A DNA stretch of 64,000 nucleotides from DATJGR01 sp963780795 (lineage in GTDB: Bacteria > Pseudomonadota > Gammaproteobacteria > Pseudomonadales > Azotimanducaceae). The notes under the pieces are model-generated. The model saw nothing but the letters and a program-made list of their open reading frames with translations, was not told the DNA's origin and ran no database searches. Both the position numbers and the translations under genes were made by a program. The stretch spans positions 430,453-494,452 of the forward strand of contig CAWADH010000013.1 in assembly GCA_963780795.1 (NCBI GenBank), given 5' to 3'. Shown here one piece after another: positions 25,061 to 33,999 of this stretch. Each line of letters opens with the position of its first letter. Position 1 is the first letter of the stretch.

Positions 25061-26286
25061 ACCACGCCCACGATCGCGCCAGTGATGCAATTGACGATCG
25101 TTCCCGAGATCAGCGTCTTCGGCGCCAGTTGGAACAGTTCGGCTCTGCGTTCCGGCACCAGCGCGCCGACGCCGCCCAGCGTGATGCCGAGGCTGCCGAA
25201 GTTCGCGAACCCGCATAACGCATACGTCAGGATCGTGCGGCTGTGTGCCGAGAGATCAGTTACCGGAACCGCCGCGAGCTGGATGTACGCCACCAGTTCG
25301 TTGAGCACCAGCTTGGTACCGAGCAGCGCGCCGGCCTGAGTCGCTTCCGCCCACGGAATGCCGATCAGCCAAGCGATGGGCGCAAACAGCCAACCCATGA
25401 TCCGCTGCAGCGTCAGCGCTTCGCCGCCGACCGCGAATACGCCGATCATCGCGTTGACGAGCGCGATCAGACTGACCAGCACGATCAGCATCGCACCAAC
25501 GTTTACGGCCAGTCGCAGCCCGTCGGTGGTGCCGCGCGATATCGCGTCCATCACACTGCCGTACTTCAGCGTATCGGCTTCGTCGCCGCCTTCGGTCGCT
25601 TCAGAAGACGGAATCATCACGCGCGCGATCACGATCGCGCCGATGACGTTGATGACCGAAGCAATCAGGATGTGGCCCAACGCGCCGTCGATGACGTCGC
25701 GCAACACGTTCGCGTACAAGACCATGATCGAGCCGGCCACGGTCGACATGCCAGCCGTCAACACGATGAAAAATTCCGAGCGCGACAGGTTCTTCAGATA
25801 AGCGCGAATCACCAGCGGCGCCTCGACCATGCCGAGGAACATGCTCGATCCCGCGCCCACGCCCACCGCTCCGCCCACGCCGAGCGTGCGGCGCAGAATC
25901 CACGCGAAGCCCTTGATTACGAGCGGTAGGATTCGCCAATACCACGTCAGCGCAACGAGCACGCTGAATAGGACAATCTGCGGCAGGATCCGGAATCCAA
26001 ATATGAACAACGCACCGCCGTTCCTGACATCGAACGGCGGATCACCGCCGCCGAGAAAGCCGAACACGAACGTGGTGCCCGCGCGCGTGGCCGCCTCGAT
26101 TGCATAGACCACGTGGTTTGCCAGCAGCAGCGTTTCGCGTACCGGTTCGAAACGCAGCAGCGCGAGCGCAAGCACGAACTGCATCGCGAGTCCGGCGGCG
26201 ACTGCGCGCACGCTGACGTTGCGGCGGTCTTCGCTGACGAGCCATGCGAGACCGAGCAGAACCACGATTCCCAACAGTCCTTGCAT
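25042..26286 (-). CDS. Concentrative nucleoside transporter (NupC family)
   Basis: A 414-residue polytopic inner-membrane protein of the CNT family, which imports nucleosides with protons or sodium. About ten hydrophobic segments are seen; family motifs are GFLGGGDPPF, the gate region SSMFLGMVEAPLVIRAYL, LTAGMSTVAGS and the C-terminal ANFGSLGITLGG. No local nucleoside-catabolism gene is present. The start is ATG 26286. The 3' end overlaps ltaE tail to tail. Confidence 0.92.
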   Translation of the reverse strand: MQGLLGIVVLLGLAWLVSEDRRNVSVRAVAAGLAMQFVLALALLRFEPVRETLLLANHVVYAIEAATRAGTTFVFGFLGGGDPPFDVRNGGALFIFGFRILPQIVLFSVLVALTWYWRILPLVIKGFAWILRRTLGVGGAVGVGAGSSMFLGMVEAPLVIRAYLKNLSRSEFFIVLTAGMSTVAGSIMVLYANVLRDVIDGALGHILIASVINVIGAIVIARVMIPSSEATEGGDEADTLKYGSVMDAISRGTTDGLRLAVNVGAMLIVLVSLIALVNAMIGVFAVGGEALTLQRIMGWLFAPIAWLIGIPWAEATQAGALLGTKLVLNELVAYIQLAAVPVTDLSAHSRTILTYALCGFANFGSLGITLGGVGALVPERRAELFQLAPKTLISGTIVNCITGAIVGVVYPAAG

Positions 26287-26380
26287 GCCGCGGCACTCTG
26301 AAAAAACGCGTTAGTGTACCGGGGTTTGAGCGCTGCGCTGCAAGCCGATACTATGCCGCGGCCGAACGGAAGGGCCGAAC

Positions 26381-27007
26381 ATGGCAGCGGGTCGAATCAT
26401 TCTGTTGAACGGATCGTCGAGCGCCGGAAAGACGACGCTTGCGATCACGCTGCAGCAACTGCTCCCCGATCCGTGGCATCACATCGCGCTCGATCAGTTT
26501 CGAGACGGCATGGGCGGTCGCTACCGCGGCTTGAACTCTCCTGACGGCACACCGGGCGCTCGAGGTCTGAACGTGGTGCCCGTTGCGCGCGGCAACGAAC
26601 GCGTCACCGAGGTGCGGTTCGGTGATCTCGGAAAACAGGTGTTGCGGGGCATGCGACGCGCCATCGCAGCGTTTGCGGCCGAAGGCAACAACGTGATCAT
26701 CGACGATCTGATGTTCGAACGCGCGTTCCTGTTCGACTACGTCGAAGCGCTGGCGGGGTTCGACGTTCTGTTCGTCGGCGTGCGCTGTCCCATCGACGTG
26801 GTGAACGCGCGCGAAGCGAAGCGACCGGGCCGTTTTCCCGGAACGGCAACGTCTCATTTCGATCGCGTTCACGCGCATTGCGTCTACGACATCGAAGTCG
26901 ATACCGGCATCGCCTCGCCGCGGCAGTGCGCCGAAACGATCATCGTCCGCCTGAACGCCGATGAGCCGAAAGACGCGTTCGACCGGCTGCGCGCCGCGGC
27001 GAGCTAG
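26381..27007 (+). CDS. Chloramphenicol phosphotransferase-like kinase
   Basis: A 208-residue P-loop kinase like the Streptomyces chloramphenicol 3-O-phosphotransferase. The Walker A motif is NGSSSAGKTT (Lys17) and Asp38 in IALDQF matches the catalytic Asp of that family. Further motifs are FVGVRCPIDVVNAREA and HAHCVYDIEVDTG. Such proteins are common in proteobacterial chromosomes and most are not known to give resistance, so the natural substrate is open. It stands after a 94-bp gap from the divergent transporter, followed by a GST gene. Confidence 0.82.
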   Translation: MAAGRIILLNGSSSAGKTTLAITLQQLLPDPWHHIALDQFRDGMGGRYRGLNSPDGTPGARGLNVVPVARGNERVTEVRFGDLGKQVLRGMRRAIAAFAAEGNNVIIDDLMFERAFLFDYVEALAGFDVLFVGVRCPIDVVNAREAKRPGRFPGTATSHFDRVHAHCVYDIEVDTGIASPRQCAETIIVRLNADEPKDAFDRLRAAAS

Positions 27008-27060
27008 GATTCGCACGGCGCGTTCGATACAGTCGATTGCCCTCCTTCGAGAACGCGCAC

Positions 27061-27786
27061 ATGTTGGATCTGTACTTCGCGCCGACGCCGAACGGCTGGA
27101 AGATCACCATCATGCTCGAGGAGTGTGGGCTCGAATATGCAGTGAAGCCGGTGAACCTCGGCAACGGCGATCAGTTCAAGCCCGACTTCCTGAAGATCAG
27201 CCCGAACAATCGCATGCCGGCGATCGTCGATCACGACGCGCCGGACGGTCCGCTGTCGATCTTCGAATCCGGCGCGATTCTCGTGCACCTCGCGGAGAAA
27301 GCCGGTCGCTTTATGCCGCGTGAACTGCACCGGCGCTTCGACGTGCTGCAGTGGCTGTTCTGGCAGGTCGGCGGTCTCGGTCCGATGGGTGGTCAACTGT
27401 CGCACTTCGTGAATTACGCACCGGGCGGCCCCGCTCGACACGGCTACTCGCACACGCGCTATGCGAACGAGTACGACCGCTTGTTCGCCGTGATGGAACG
27501 GAGTTTGTCGCAGCGCGAGTTTCTCGCCGGCGATTACTCGATCGCCGACATGGCATCGTGGCCGTGGGTGGTGCCGTACAAGCGCTTCGAACAGTCGATG
27601 GACGCCTACCCGAACGTGCGTCGCTGGTTCGATGCGATCAAGTCCCGACCGGCTGTACAGAGGGGCATGGATGTCGGAAAAGCGCTGCGCAGACCGACCG
27701 GTGAGATGACTGAAGAACAACGGAAGATGATGTTCGGGCAGACCGGCGCCAGCGTGCTACGCGGCCTTTCGGACGACGGTCGTTAG
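27061..27786 (+). CDS. Glutathione S-transferase, nu class (YfcG/YghU-like)
   Basis: A 241-residue cytosolic GST. The thioredoxin-like N-domain begins LYFAPTPNGWKITIMLEE, the Ure2p/nu-class pattern, with the glutathione-binding segment NNRMPAIVDHD and FESGAILVHLAEKAG. The C-domain is all-helical with QVGGLGPMGGQLSHF and GDYSIADMASWPWV. E. coli relatives YfcG and YghU act as disulfide-bond reductases on organic hydroperoxides or mixed disulfides. ATG 27061 gives the conserved N-terminus; a TTG 24 bases earlier adds nothing conserved. Confidence 0.92.
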   Translation: MLDLYFAPTPNGWKITIMLEECGLEYAVKPVNLGNGDQFKPDFLKISPNNRMPAIVDHDAPDGPLSIFESGAILVHLAEKAGRFMPRELHRRFDVLQWLFWQVGGLGPMGGQLSHFVNYAPGGPARHGYSHTRYANEYDRLFAVMERSLSQREFLAGDYSIADMASWPWVVPYKRFEQSMDAYPNVRRWFDAIKSRPAVQRGMDVGKALRRPTGEMTEEQRKMMFGQTGASVLRGLSDDGR

Positions 27787-27959
27787 AACCGCAGCTTCGA
27801 TTGTCCGCGCGCCGGTGCGTCACCAGGTCCTGATGGGTTGGTTCAGTCTTTTAGGGAGTGGTCGCGGTGACCAGCGACAGGTTTGCCTAGCACGGACTGT
27901 CGCGATGCTCCCACTGGCTCGGCGCACGCGCCGCGCCATGGTTTAGCGAAGTACAGGAC
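27787..27959. other. Gene-poor stretch after the GST gene
   Basis: The stretch 27787-28335 has no large gene. Apart from a possible 34-codon membrane ORF at 27960-28064, I see no conserved ORF, strong hairpin or repeat in it. This first part holds no feature I can support. Confidence 0.5.
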
Positions 27960-28064
27960 GTGACGCGAGCACCGCGAAGATTGGCGAAGATCAACGCGAT
28001 GATCGTCCTCGTGGCAGTTGCGATCATGTTGATCGCAGCGCTTATCGCGCGATTCTCGCCGTGA
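27960..28064 (+). CDS. Possible small transmembrane protein (34 residues)
   Basis: A GTG-initiated 34-codon frame in the 549-bp gap between the GST and EF-hand genes. It encodes a basic N-terminus (VTRAPRRLAKINA) followed by one uninterrupted hydrophobic helix (MIVLVAVAIMLIAALIA) and a short RFSP end, the classic shape of a small membrane protein in N-in orientation. The ribosome site is weak: AGGA sits almost next to the GTG. An in-frame stop lies at 27888. This could be chance, but the clean positive-then-hydrophobic layout is suggestive. Confidence 0.35.
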   Translation: MTRAPRRLAKINAMIVLVAVAIMLIAALIARFSP

Positions 28065-28335
28065 AACGTTCTCCAACCCTCGAGCGCATCTGGCCCAACA
28101 GGCGAACCCCGTTCGTGCATCCTGAGTAGAGTTGTTCGCGTCGAACACGACGGTTTCCCCCGGACATAGGACGGCTCCCACGATCGATCGGCCGTTTGGC
28201 TCCTACCGCGCAGTCCAGCCATTCAAGAACATGACTCGACCTACCATGAGATCGGCGTTGGAGTTCGTCATCCTCACGAGCACTCTCCTTCGATTTCACT
28301 GAGCATTTTCATTTCCCCAAACCAGGAACAGCAAA
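28065..28335. other. Gene-poor stretch before the EF-hand gene
   Basis: No convincing gene is seen on either strand; short antisense frames here have no recognisable protein character. The last part should hold the promoter of the EF-hand gene, with AGGA at about 28323-28326 as its ribosome site. Confidence 0.45.
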
Positions 28336-28713
28336 ATGAAAGCAAAACTGATAGCAGGCGCGTTGCTGTTGACGGCAGGCGGTTTCGCCGCGGCCGAGAC
28401 ATCAACTGAGGCGATGACAACGACTACGACGTCCACCACCACTACCGATGCCACCGCTGCGTTCGAAAAGATGGATGCAAACCACGACGGCCAGATTAGT
28501 GCGGCGGAAGCCCGAAACAATGGAATGGCCGACTACAGCGCCGCGGATCGGAACGGTGACGGTTACCTGGACCCGAGCGAGTTCGCTCAGCGCAGCAGCA
28601 CGACGTCGACTATCTCGAAGTCATCGCAGAGTTCGACTTCGACGGAGCCTGATACGGACGAAATGCGTGCGATGCCGTCCACCGATCCCAGCATGAGTTC
28701 CACAAAGCCCTGA
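28336..28713 (+). CDS. Exported EF-hand protein
   Basis: A 125-residue protein with a signal peptide (MKAKLIAGALLLTAGGFAAA), a threonine-rich linker, two EF-hand loops and a Ser/Thr-rich tail. Loop 1, DANHDGQISAAE, and loop 2, DRNGDGYLDPSE, each have acidic or polar residues at ligand positions 1, 3, 5, 9 and 12, so calcium binding is likely. Low-complexity regions before and after suggest a flexible periplasmic or surface protein. No enzyme domain is present. It is convergent with the L,D-transpeptidase gene. Confidence 0.8.
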   Translation: MKAKLIAGALLLTAGGFAAAETSTEAMTTTTTSTTTTDATAAFEKMDANHDGQISAAEARNNGMADYSAADRNGDGYLDPSEFAQRSSTTSTISKSSQSSTSTEPDTDEMRAMPSTDPSMSSTKP

Positions 28714-28755
28714 GGCTGAGGAGGATCGCGGTGGTACTGAACGCGTGCGGCCCGA

Positions 28756-29271
28756 CTAAGGTTCGATCCGGATCGGCGTGCCATCGGCGACCACTCGCGA
28801 GATCTGATCGATCTCCGAATTGGTGACTGCAATACAACCGTCGGTCCAGTCGACGAGTCTGTGCAGCCGGCCGAGATAACCGCGTCCGTTCTTCAACCCG
28901 TGAATCATGATGAGGCCGCCGGGTTCGAAGCCGCGGGCGTGAGCTTTGGAGGTATCCGAAGGCGAGGGATATGAAATGTGCAAAGCGCGATGAAAACTGC
29001 TGTCGGGTTTGTGGTAGTCGATGACGTAGTTTCCTTCGGGAGTACGCCCGTCGCCCAACCACTCCTTCGGTCCGATCGCCTCGGCACCGAGCGCAATGCG
29101 ATATGACTTCACGAGCTGCTTGCCGCGGTACAGATCCAGCGCGCGGTCGGCCTTGCGTACGACGAGATGATCGATGTGCACGTCGGTCGGCAGAGTTGCG
29201 GTGGGCCAGCTCGAATACGCGACAATGGCCCCGATGACCGCTAGCAGACTGATAGCAACTCGCCGTTTCAT
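28756..29271 (-). CDS. L,D-transpeptidase family protein (YkuD domain)
   Basis: A 171-residue protein with an N-terminal signal or anchor (residues 5-20) and a YkuD domain. The catalytic signature is complete: His124 in IMIHGLKNG and Cys146 in TDGCIAVTN. These enzymes make 3-3 peptidoglycan cross-links or attach proteins to peptidoglycan in the periplasm; short versions like this one are common in Gram-negative bacteria. ATG 29271 gives MKRRVAISLLAVIG, a good export signal. Confidence 0.9.
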   Translation of the reverse strand: MKRRVAISLLAVIGAIVAYSSWPTATLPTDVHIDHLVVRKADRALDLYRGKQLVKSYRIALGAEAIGPKEWLGDGRTPEGNYVIDYHKPDSSFHRALHISYPSPSDTSKAHARGFEPGGLIMIHGLKNGRGYLGRLHRLVDWTDGCIAVTNSEIDQISRVVADGTPIRIEP

Positions 29272-29295
29272 GGCGCCCCGAAGTGCGGGAATGCG

Positions 29296-29451
29296 TCAGC
29301 CCGACTTTTGTCGCGACCGCGTGTCATGCTTTTCCGGTAGCTCGGCTTTACCCGCCGCGCGATTCCATTCCTCGAAGGTCTCCGCGGAGATGTTGCCCTC
29401 CACCAGCAGCTCGGCAAATTTGCGACGCTGCGCTTTGCTCTTGATCGGCAT
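29296..29451 (-). CDS. Small conserved KSKAQRRKF protein
   Basis: A 51-residue basic cytoplasmic protein, MPIKSKAQRRKFAELLVEGN at the start, followed by ISAETFEEWNRAAG. I recognise this as a short conserved hypothetical type found in several proteobacteria (KSKAQRRKFxxLLxxGxIxxxTFEEWNR). Its function is unknown. The ATG 29451 start follows GAGG at good spacing. It lies 24 bases upstream of the L,D-transpeptidase start and may share a transcript. Confidence 0.65.
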   Translation of the reverse strand: MPIKSKAQRRKFAELLVEGNISAETFEEWNRAAGKAELPEKHDTRSRQKSG

Positions 29452-29673
29452 CGAACACCTCGCTGCGTTCGACAATCGGCAGTCGCCTGTTCCAAAGGTT
29501 CGCAACCACGCTAACGCGAGGCGGTGTTAACCGGCTGTACGCCGCCCAACAGAACAGGGTCGAGGGCACCGGGACTAGGACGAATCCCACGCATCCACAC
29601 GGTCGAATGCGACTTCTACCTGACGGCGCGCGCTAGAGAATGCGGTCGGTTTCGCTGATCAAGGAGTTACTCG

Positions 29674-29970
29674 ATGAAAATGCGTATTGCTGGCTTGCTG
29701 ATATTGAGTGCGTTGCTCGCACCGTTTGCGATGGCGGAAGCCGATTCGGGCGCGTTCGTGAAGGATTCGCCCATCACGACGAAAGTGAAGGAGAAACTCA
29801 CGGCGGACAAGATGAACGGCGTTGACGTCGACACCGACCGGCGCGGAGAAGTCTGGCTGAGCGGCACAGTCGACTCACAAGCCGTCGCCGAGGATGCCGT
29901 CGACATGGCGAAGTCGGTCAAGGGCGTCAAGGCTGTGCACAGCTACATCGAGGTAAAAAAGCCGGGCTGA
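29674..29970 (+). CDS. Exported BON-domain protein (OsmY-like)
   Basis: A 98-residue protein with a signal peptide (cut near MAEA) and one BON domain: ITTKVKEKLTADKMNGVDV, GEVWLSGTV, then an Ala/Val-rich helix AVAEDAVDMAKSVKGVKAV. BON proteins bind membranes or phospholipids and are often stress-induced. The ribosome site AAGGAGTT at 29662-29669 is strong, suggesting high expression. A rho-independent terminator follows. Confidence 0.88.
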   Translation: MKMRIAGLLILSALLAPFAMAEADSGAFVKDSPITTKVKEKLTADKMNGVDVDTDRRGEVWLSGTVDSQAVAEDAVDMAKSVKGVKAVHSYIEVKKPG

Positions 29971-30011
29971 GCCTCGCTACTTCGGAAAAGCGCCGACCTT
30001 CGGTACTCGCA

Positions 30012-30054
30012 AAAGAAAAAAGGCCCGCGGCGCGTTGCCGCGGGCCTTCCTTCC
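30012..30054. terminator. Bidirectional rho-independent terminator
   Basis: A perfect 10-bp stem GGCCCGCGGC (30022-30031) and GCCGCGGGCC (30037-30046) with a 5-base loop. It is preceded by an A-rich run (AAAAGAAAAAA) and followed by TTCCTTCC, so it can end transcription of the BON gene and of the convergent OmpA-family gene. Confidence 0.88.
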
Positions 30055-30120
30055 AGTCTTGCCTCGGATGGTCCGCCTTCGCCGAGACCTTGTCCGACGA
30101 AGCGTTCACGACCGATACGT

Positions 30121-31392
30121 TTACTTCTCCGAAACGACGATCGACACTCGCCGATTCTTCGCACGCCCCTCCTCGGTATCGTTGGAGGCAACGGGCTTGG
30201 TTTCTCCGTAACCCACCGTCGTTATCCGGTCGGCATCGATGTCGGATTTCACGAGTACGTCCTTGACCGCGATTGCACGACGCTCCGACAGTTTCAGGTT
30301 GTAGGCCTCTCCTCCGATGCTATCGGTGTTGCCTTCTACCAGCGCTTTGGTCGTTGGATGCTCGCGCATGAAGGTCATGGCCTTGCGCAGCTCACGGAAT
30401 GACAGATCGTTGATCTCGGCCGAGTTGAACGCGAATTCCACGGTCAGATCGAACGACACCGGCGCTGCGACAGGAAGCGGGCATCCGCTCGCATCGACCT
30501 TGGTGCCTCGAGGTGTGTTGGGGCATCGGTCGTCCGGATCGATCACGCCGTCTCCGTCGGAGTCCTTCGGAGCCGCTGCGACCGGCGCAGGCGCCGGTGG
30601 TGGCGGCGCTGCGACGACGCGTTCCGAACGGGTCGGGAACGTCCAGCCCACGCCGATGAACGCGCCGGAGATGTCGATGCGCGTCTTCGAATTGTCGTCG
30701 TCGAATTCGTAGTGAATCTTCTTGTAGCCGAAGCGCGCGGCGAACGAGTCCGAAAACTGGTATTGCAGCTGCGGCATCAGGGTATAGGTCTTATCGGAAT
30801 CGCCAGAGACACCGTAGGTAAACGTCGGATTGAAGCGCCATCGCTCGGCAAACTGGAAGGATGGCCTGAGCATCATGACGGTATCGGTTACGTTGCTCTT
30901 GCTATCGAAGTGCTGTCCAAGAATTTTGACCTTCGGCTCGAGGTCTGTGAGCTGTGCGCCGACCAGCACGTCGATTGTGTTCTTGCCGAACGTGTTGAAC
31001 CGGTAGCCGCCTGCGTACGACCCTACGTTCAGGTCGAGTTCGCCTTTCACGTTGGTACCGGTCGGCACAAGCAGGCCCCTCTCGGTCTTGGCGTCGTCGC
31101 TGAGCCCGATGAAGTCGTAGTCGGCGTAAAGCACGAAACGATCGTAGCTGATCACCGCGAGTCCCATGAATGCCGCATCGGTGTTGTTGATGACGTCTTG
31201 GAAGCTCCGATCGAAGTCGATCGATTGGCCGTTGGCGGACACCTTGCCCTCGACTCCGGCCGCCCAGAAATACGGCGTCAGTTCAAAATTCAGACCTTCG
31301 GTTCGGGTTTCGTCGGCATGGACGTTGGCACATAGGCACGCAGCGACGAAGAGGCTTGCTGCAATCGAGTGAAGCTTCACGATCTTCTCCAT
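30121..31392 (-). CDS. OmpA-family outer-membrane protein with TSP3-like linker
   Basis: A 423-residue outer-membrane protein. It has a signal peptide (about 1-25, cut near VHA/DET), a beta-barrel of about 240 residues (FELTPYFWAAGVEGKV starts it), a Pro/Ala linker, a calcium-binding thrombospondin type 3-like repeat (DSDGDGVIDPDDRCPNTP), and a C-terminal OmpA domain binding peptidoglycan (VEGNTDSIGGEAYNLKLSERRA, VGYGETKPVASN). It tethers the outer membrane to the wall and may form a pore. ATG 31392 gives a normal signal; longer frames upstream do not. Confidence 0.92.
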   Translation of the reverse strand: MEKIVKLHSIAASLFVAACLCANVHADETRTEGLNFELTPYFWAAGVEGKVSANGQSIDFDRSFQDVINNTDAAFMGLAVISYDRFVLYADYDFIGLSDDAKTERGLLVPTGTNVKGELDLNVGSYAGGYRFNTFGKNTIDVLVGAQLTDLEPKVKILGQHFDSKSNVTDTVMMLRPSFQFAERWRFNPTFTYGVSGDSDKTYTLMPQLQYQFSDSFAARFGYKKIHYEFDDDNSKTRIDISGAFIGVGWTFPTRSERVVAAPPPPAPAPVAAAPKDSDGDGVIDPDDRCPNTPRGTKVDASGCPLPVAAPVSFDLTVEFAFNSAEINDLSFRELRKAMTFMREHPTTKALVEGNTDSIGGEAYNLKLSERRAIAVKDVLVKSDIDADRITTVGYGETKPVASNDTEEGRAKNRRVSIVVSEK

Positions 31393-31652
31393 GAGCGGTT
31401 TTTGTGTTTGGAATCTCGGCTGGTTGCGCACTCGTACGATCCATGACGAATCCAGCGCACGCGATGATACCCGCACAGATGCGTTTCAGCACACCTGAAC
31501 TTTGGTCGTAGGGGTAGCGGTTTTCACGTAGTTGTGTTGACGCCCCCTCATGTGCTCACGCACCATCGCGCGGCGCAAGACGAAGCGGCGTCTGCAGCGA
31601 ATAACTCCCCAAACAACCCTCTGATGTGGCCCGGCAGCCACGGGAATACCAA

Positions 31653-33995
31653 ATGTCGAACCGCGTTCTGTCTGTTTTGCTGATCGTCGTCGTTGCCGGG
31701 TGCGCGGCGGTCGCCGTGCGCAACGCCGACAAATTGTATGGACCCGAAGCGGTGCGTGACCGGGTTGCGTCCACCGCCGGCACGCCCGATTTCGAGCACA
31801 CCGTCGCACCGATCTTCAACCGGCGGTGTCTCGTCTGCCACGCCTGCTACGACGCGCCGTGTCAGCTCAAGATGCAGAATTTCGCCGGTCTCGATCGCGG
31901 TGCCACGCTCGCCCCGGTCTACGACAGTGCCCGTCTGCTGGAAGCGCCGTTGACCCGCCTCGGCATCGATGCGCAAACGACCCAGCAGTGGCGCGAGAAA
32001 GGATTCCACGCAGTGCTGAACGAACGCGACCAGACGCCAAAGAACGATCTCGACGCGAGCGTGCTCTACAACATGCTCGCGCTCAAGGAACGCAATCCGC
32101 TGCCGCGCGGCGTGCTGCCGGCGGACCTGTTCGACTTCTCCGCAGGACGCGCGCAGTCGTGCCCCACGCTCGACGAGATGCCGGCGTTCGAAAAGCAGCA
32201 TCCGCAATGGGGCATGCCGTTCGGGCTCCCGGCACTGACGTCCGTGGAGATGCGCAGTATCACTGAATGGTTGTCGGCCGGATCGAAGACGAGCGCACCA
32301 ACGCCGTTGTCGGAACCCTATCAACACGGCGTCGATCAGTGGGAAGCGTTCTTCAACGGCCCGTCGCTGAAGACGCAGTTGATGAGCCGTTACATGTACG
32401 AGCATCTGTTCCTCGCCGATCTCTATTTCGACGAGATCGGAACGGACGAACACTTCCGCATGGTGCGTTCGACGACGCCGCCGGGACAGCCGATCGACAT
32501 CATCGCCACGCGGCGCCCTTACGACGACCCGGGTGTGGCGCACCCGTATTACCGGCTGCAGCGCAACAGCGAGACGCTGGTATCGAAAACGCACATGGCG
32601 TATGCGCTGAACGCGAAGCGCATGGGCCGTTGGGAGACTTTGTTCCTGGCGCCCGAGTACGCCGTCGATCAGCTGCCGGACTACAAGGCGGCCGACGCGT
32701 CCAATCCGTTTCTGACGTTCAAGGCGATTCCGGTAAAGAGCCGGTATCAGTTCATGATCGACGAAGCGCAGTACACGATCATGGGATTCATCAAGGGGCC
32801 GGTTTGCCGAGGGCAGATCGCGCTCGACGTCATCGAAGACCAGTTCTGGGTGTGGTTCATCGACCCTGAAGTCGAAGCGGCAACGCACGATGGCGAGTTC
32901 CTGGCGACGCATCTGAAGGAACTGCAGCTGCCCGCCTCCGAGGGCAGCGACAATCTGCGGCTGTTGCACTGGACGCACTACTCGAAGTTGGAAAAGGAGT
33001 TCCTGGCGGCGAAAGCGGCCCACGATTTGGAAACCTATCCGAACGGTCGTCTCCTGACGCTCGACATGATCTGGGACGGCGACGGCGTAAATCAGAACGC
33101 GGCACTGACGGTGTTCCGCCATTTCGACAGCGCGACCGTCGTGAAAGGTCTGGTGGGCGACGATCCGAAGACCGCCTGGGTAATCGACTATCCGCTGCTC
33201 GAGCGCATTCACTACCTGTTGGTGGCGGGTTACGACGTTTACGGCAACGCGGGGCTTCAGTTGTTCTCGCGCCTCTACATGGATTTCCTGCGGATCGGCG
33301 GTGAGTTCAACTTTCTGTACTTCCTGCCGCCGGATGCAAGAACCGCCGCGCTCGACAACTGGTATCGCGGCGCCGAAAGCAACATCGCGACCTATCTCGC
33401 GGAGTATCAGCAGCTGTTCGTGCAAGACACCGGCATCGGCTATGTCGGAGACGATCCGAAGGCCGAGCTCTATGCGCACCTGAAGACTCGCCTCGGCGCG
33501 GTGCTGTCGAGGTCTTACGAGTTGAAGGCGTCGTCGTTGCCGATCGAGGTGCAAACGGATCTGGCCCGGCTCGCCGCGACGAAAGGCGTGCCGCTGTCGT
33601 GGATGCCCGAGTTGTCGATGATGACGATCGACACCGGCGCAGGCGCGGCGACGGTCACGCTGGTACACAACGACGGGCACACGAACGTCGCGACGATGTT
33701 CAACGAGAAGGCGCGCCGCGTGCCGGAAGAAGACACCTTGACCGTTGTGCCGGGGTTCCTCGGGGCGTATCCGAACGCGTTCTTCAAATTGAAGCCGGGG
33801 GATCTGCCTGCCTTTACCGATGCCGTGGCGCATCTCGCGAGCGAAGCAGACTACGCGGCGTTGATGAGTCGTTGGGGCGTGCGGCGCACCGATCCGGCGT
33901 TCTGGTCTCACAGCGACCTGATCTACAGCCAGGTCGATGCGCTCGACTACGCGAACAAAGGCGTGCTCGACTACAGCCGGATCGAGAACCGGTAG
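31653..33995 (+). CDS. cti: Fatty acid cis/trans isomerase
   Basis: A 780-residue Cti. It converts cis- to trans-unsaturated fatty acids in membrane lipids under solvent or heat stress, in the periplasm, using a haem c. The haem motif CLVCH (Cys59, Cys62, His63) is followed by the Cti hallmark ACYDAPCQLKM. An unusual point is the lipobox-like VVVAGC17, which suggests lipoprotein anchoring rather than a free periplasmic form. A full-length, ungapped Cti frame follows. The start is ATG 31653. It is divergent from the OmpA-family gene. Confidence 0.93.
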   Translation: MSNRVLSVLLIVVVAGCAAVAVRNADKLYGPEAVRDRVASTAGTPDFEHTVAPIFNRRCLVCHACYDAPCQLKMQNFAGLDRGATLAPVYDSARLLEAPLTRLGIDAQTTQQWREKGFHAVLNERDQTPKNDLDASVLYNMLALKERNPLPRGVLPADLFDFSAGRAQSCPTLDEMPAFEKQHPQWGMPFGLPALTSVEMRSITEWLSAGSKTSAPTPLSEPYQHGVDQWEAFFNGPSLKTQLMSRYMYEHLFLADLYFDEIGTDEHFRMVRSTTPPGQPIDIIATRRPYDDPGVAHPYYRLQRNSETLVSKTHMAYALNAKRMGRWETLFLAPEYAVDQLPDYKAADASNPFLTFKAIPVKSRYQFMIDEAQYTIMGFIKGPVCRGQIALDVIEDQFWVWFIDPEVEAATHDGEFLATHLKELQLPASEGSDNLRLLHWTHYSKLEKEFLAAKAAHDLETYPNGRLLTLDMIWDGDGVNQNAALTVFRHFDSATVVKGLVGDDPKTAWVIDYPLLERIHYLLVAGYDVYGNAGLQLFSRLYMDFLRIGGEFNFLYFLPPDARTAALDNWYRGAESNIATYLAEYQQLFVQDTGIGYVGDDPKAELYAHLKTRLGAVLSRSYELKASSLPIEVQTDLARLAATKGVPLSWMPELSMMTIDTGAGAATVTLVHNDGHTNVATMFNEKARRVPEEDTLTVVPGFLGAYPNAFFKLKPGDLPAFTDAVAHLASEADYAALMSRWGVRRTDPAFWSHSDLIYSQVDALDYANKGVLDYSRIENR

Positions 33996-33999
33996 CGGT

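Noticed and set aside
26381..27007. A chloramphenicol resistance gene
   Set aside because: The fold and Asp38 match, but this is a common chromosomal family in proteobacteria and nothing links it to resistance.
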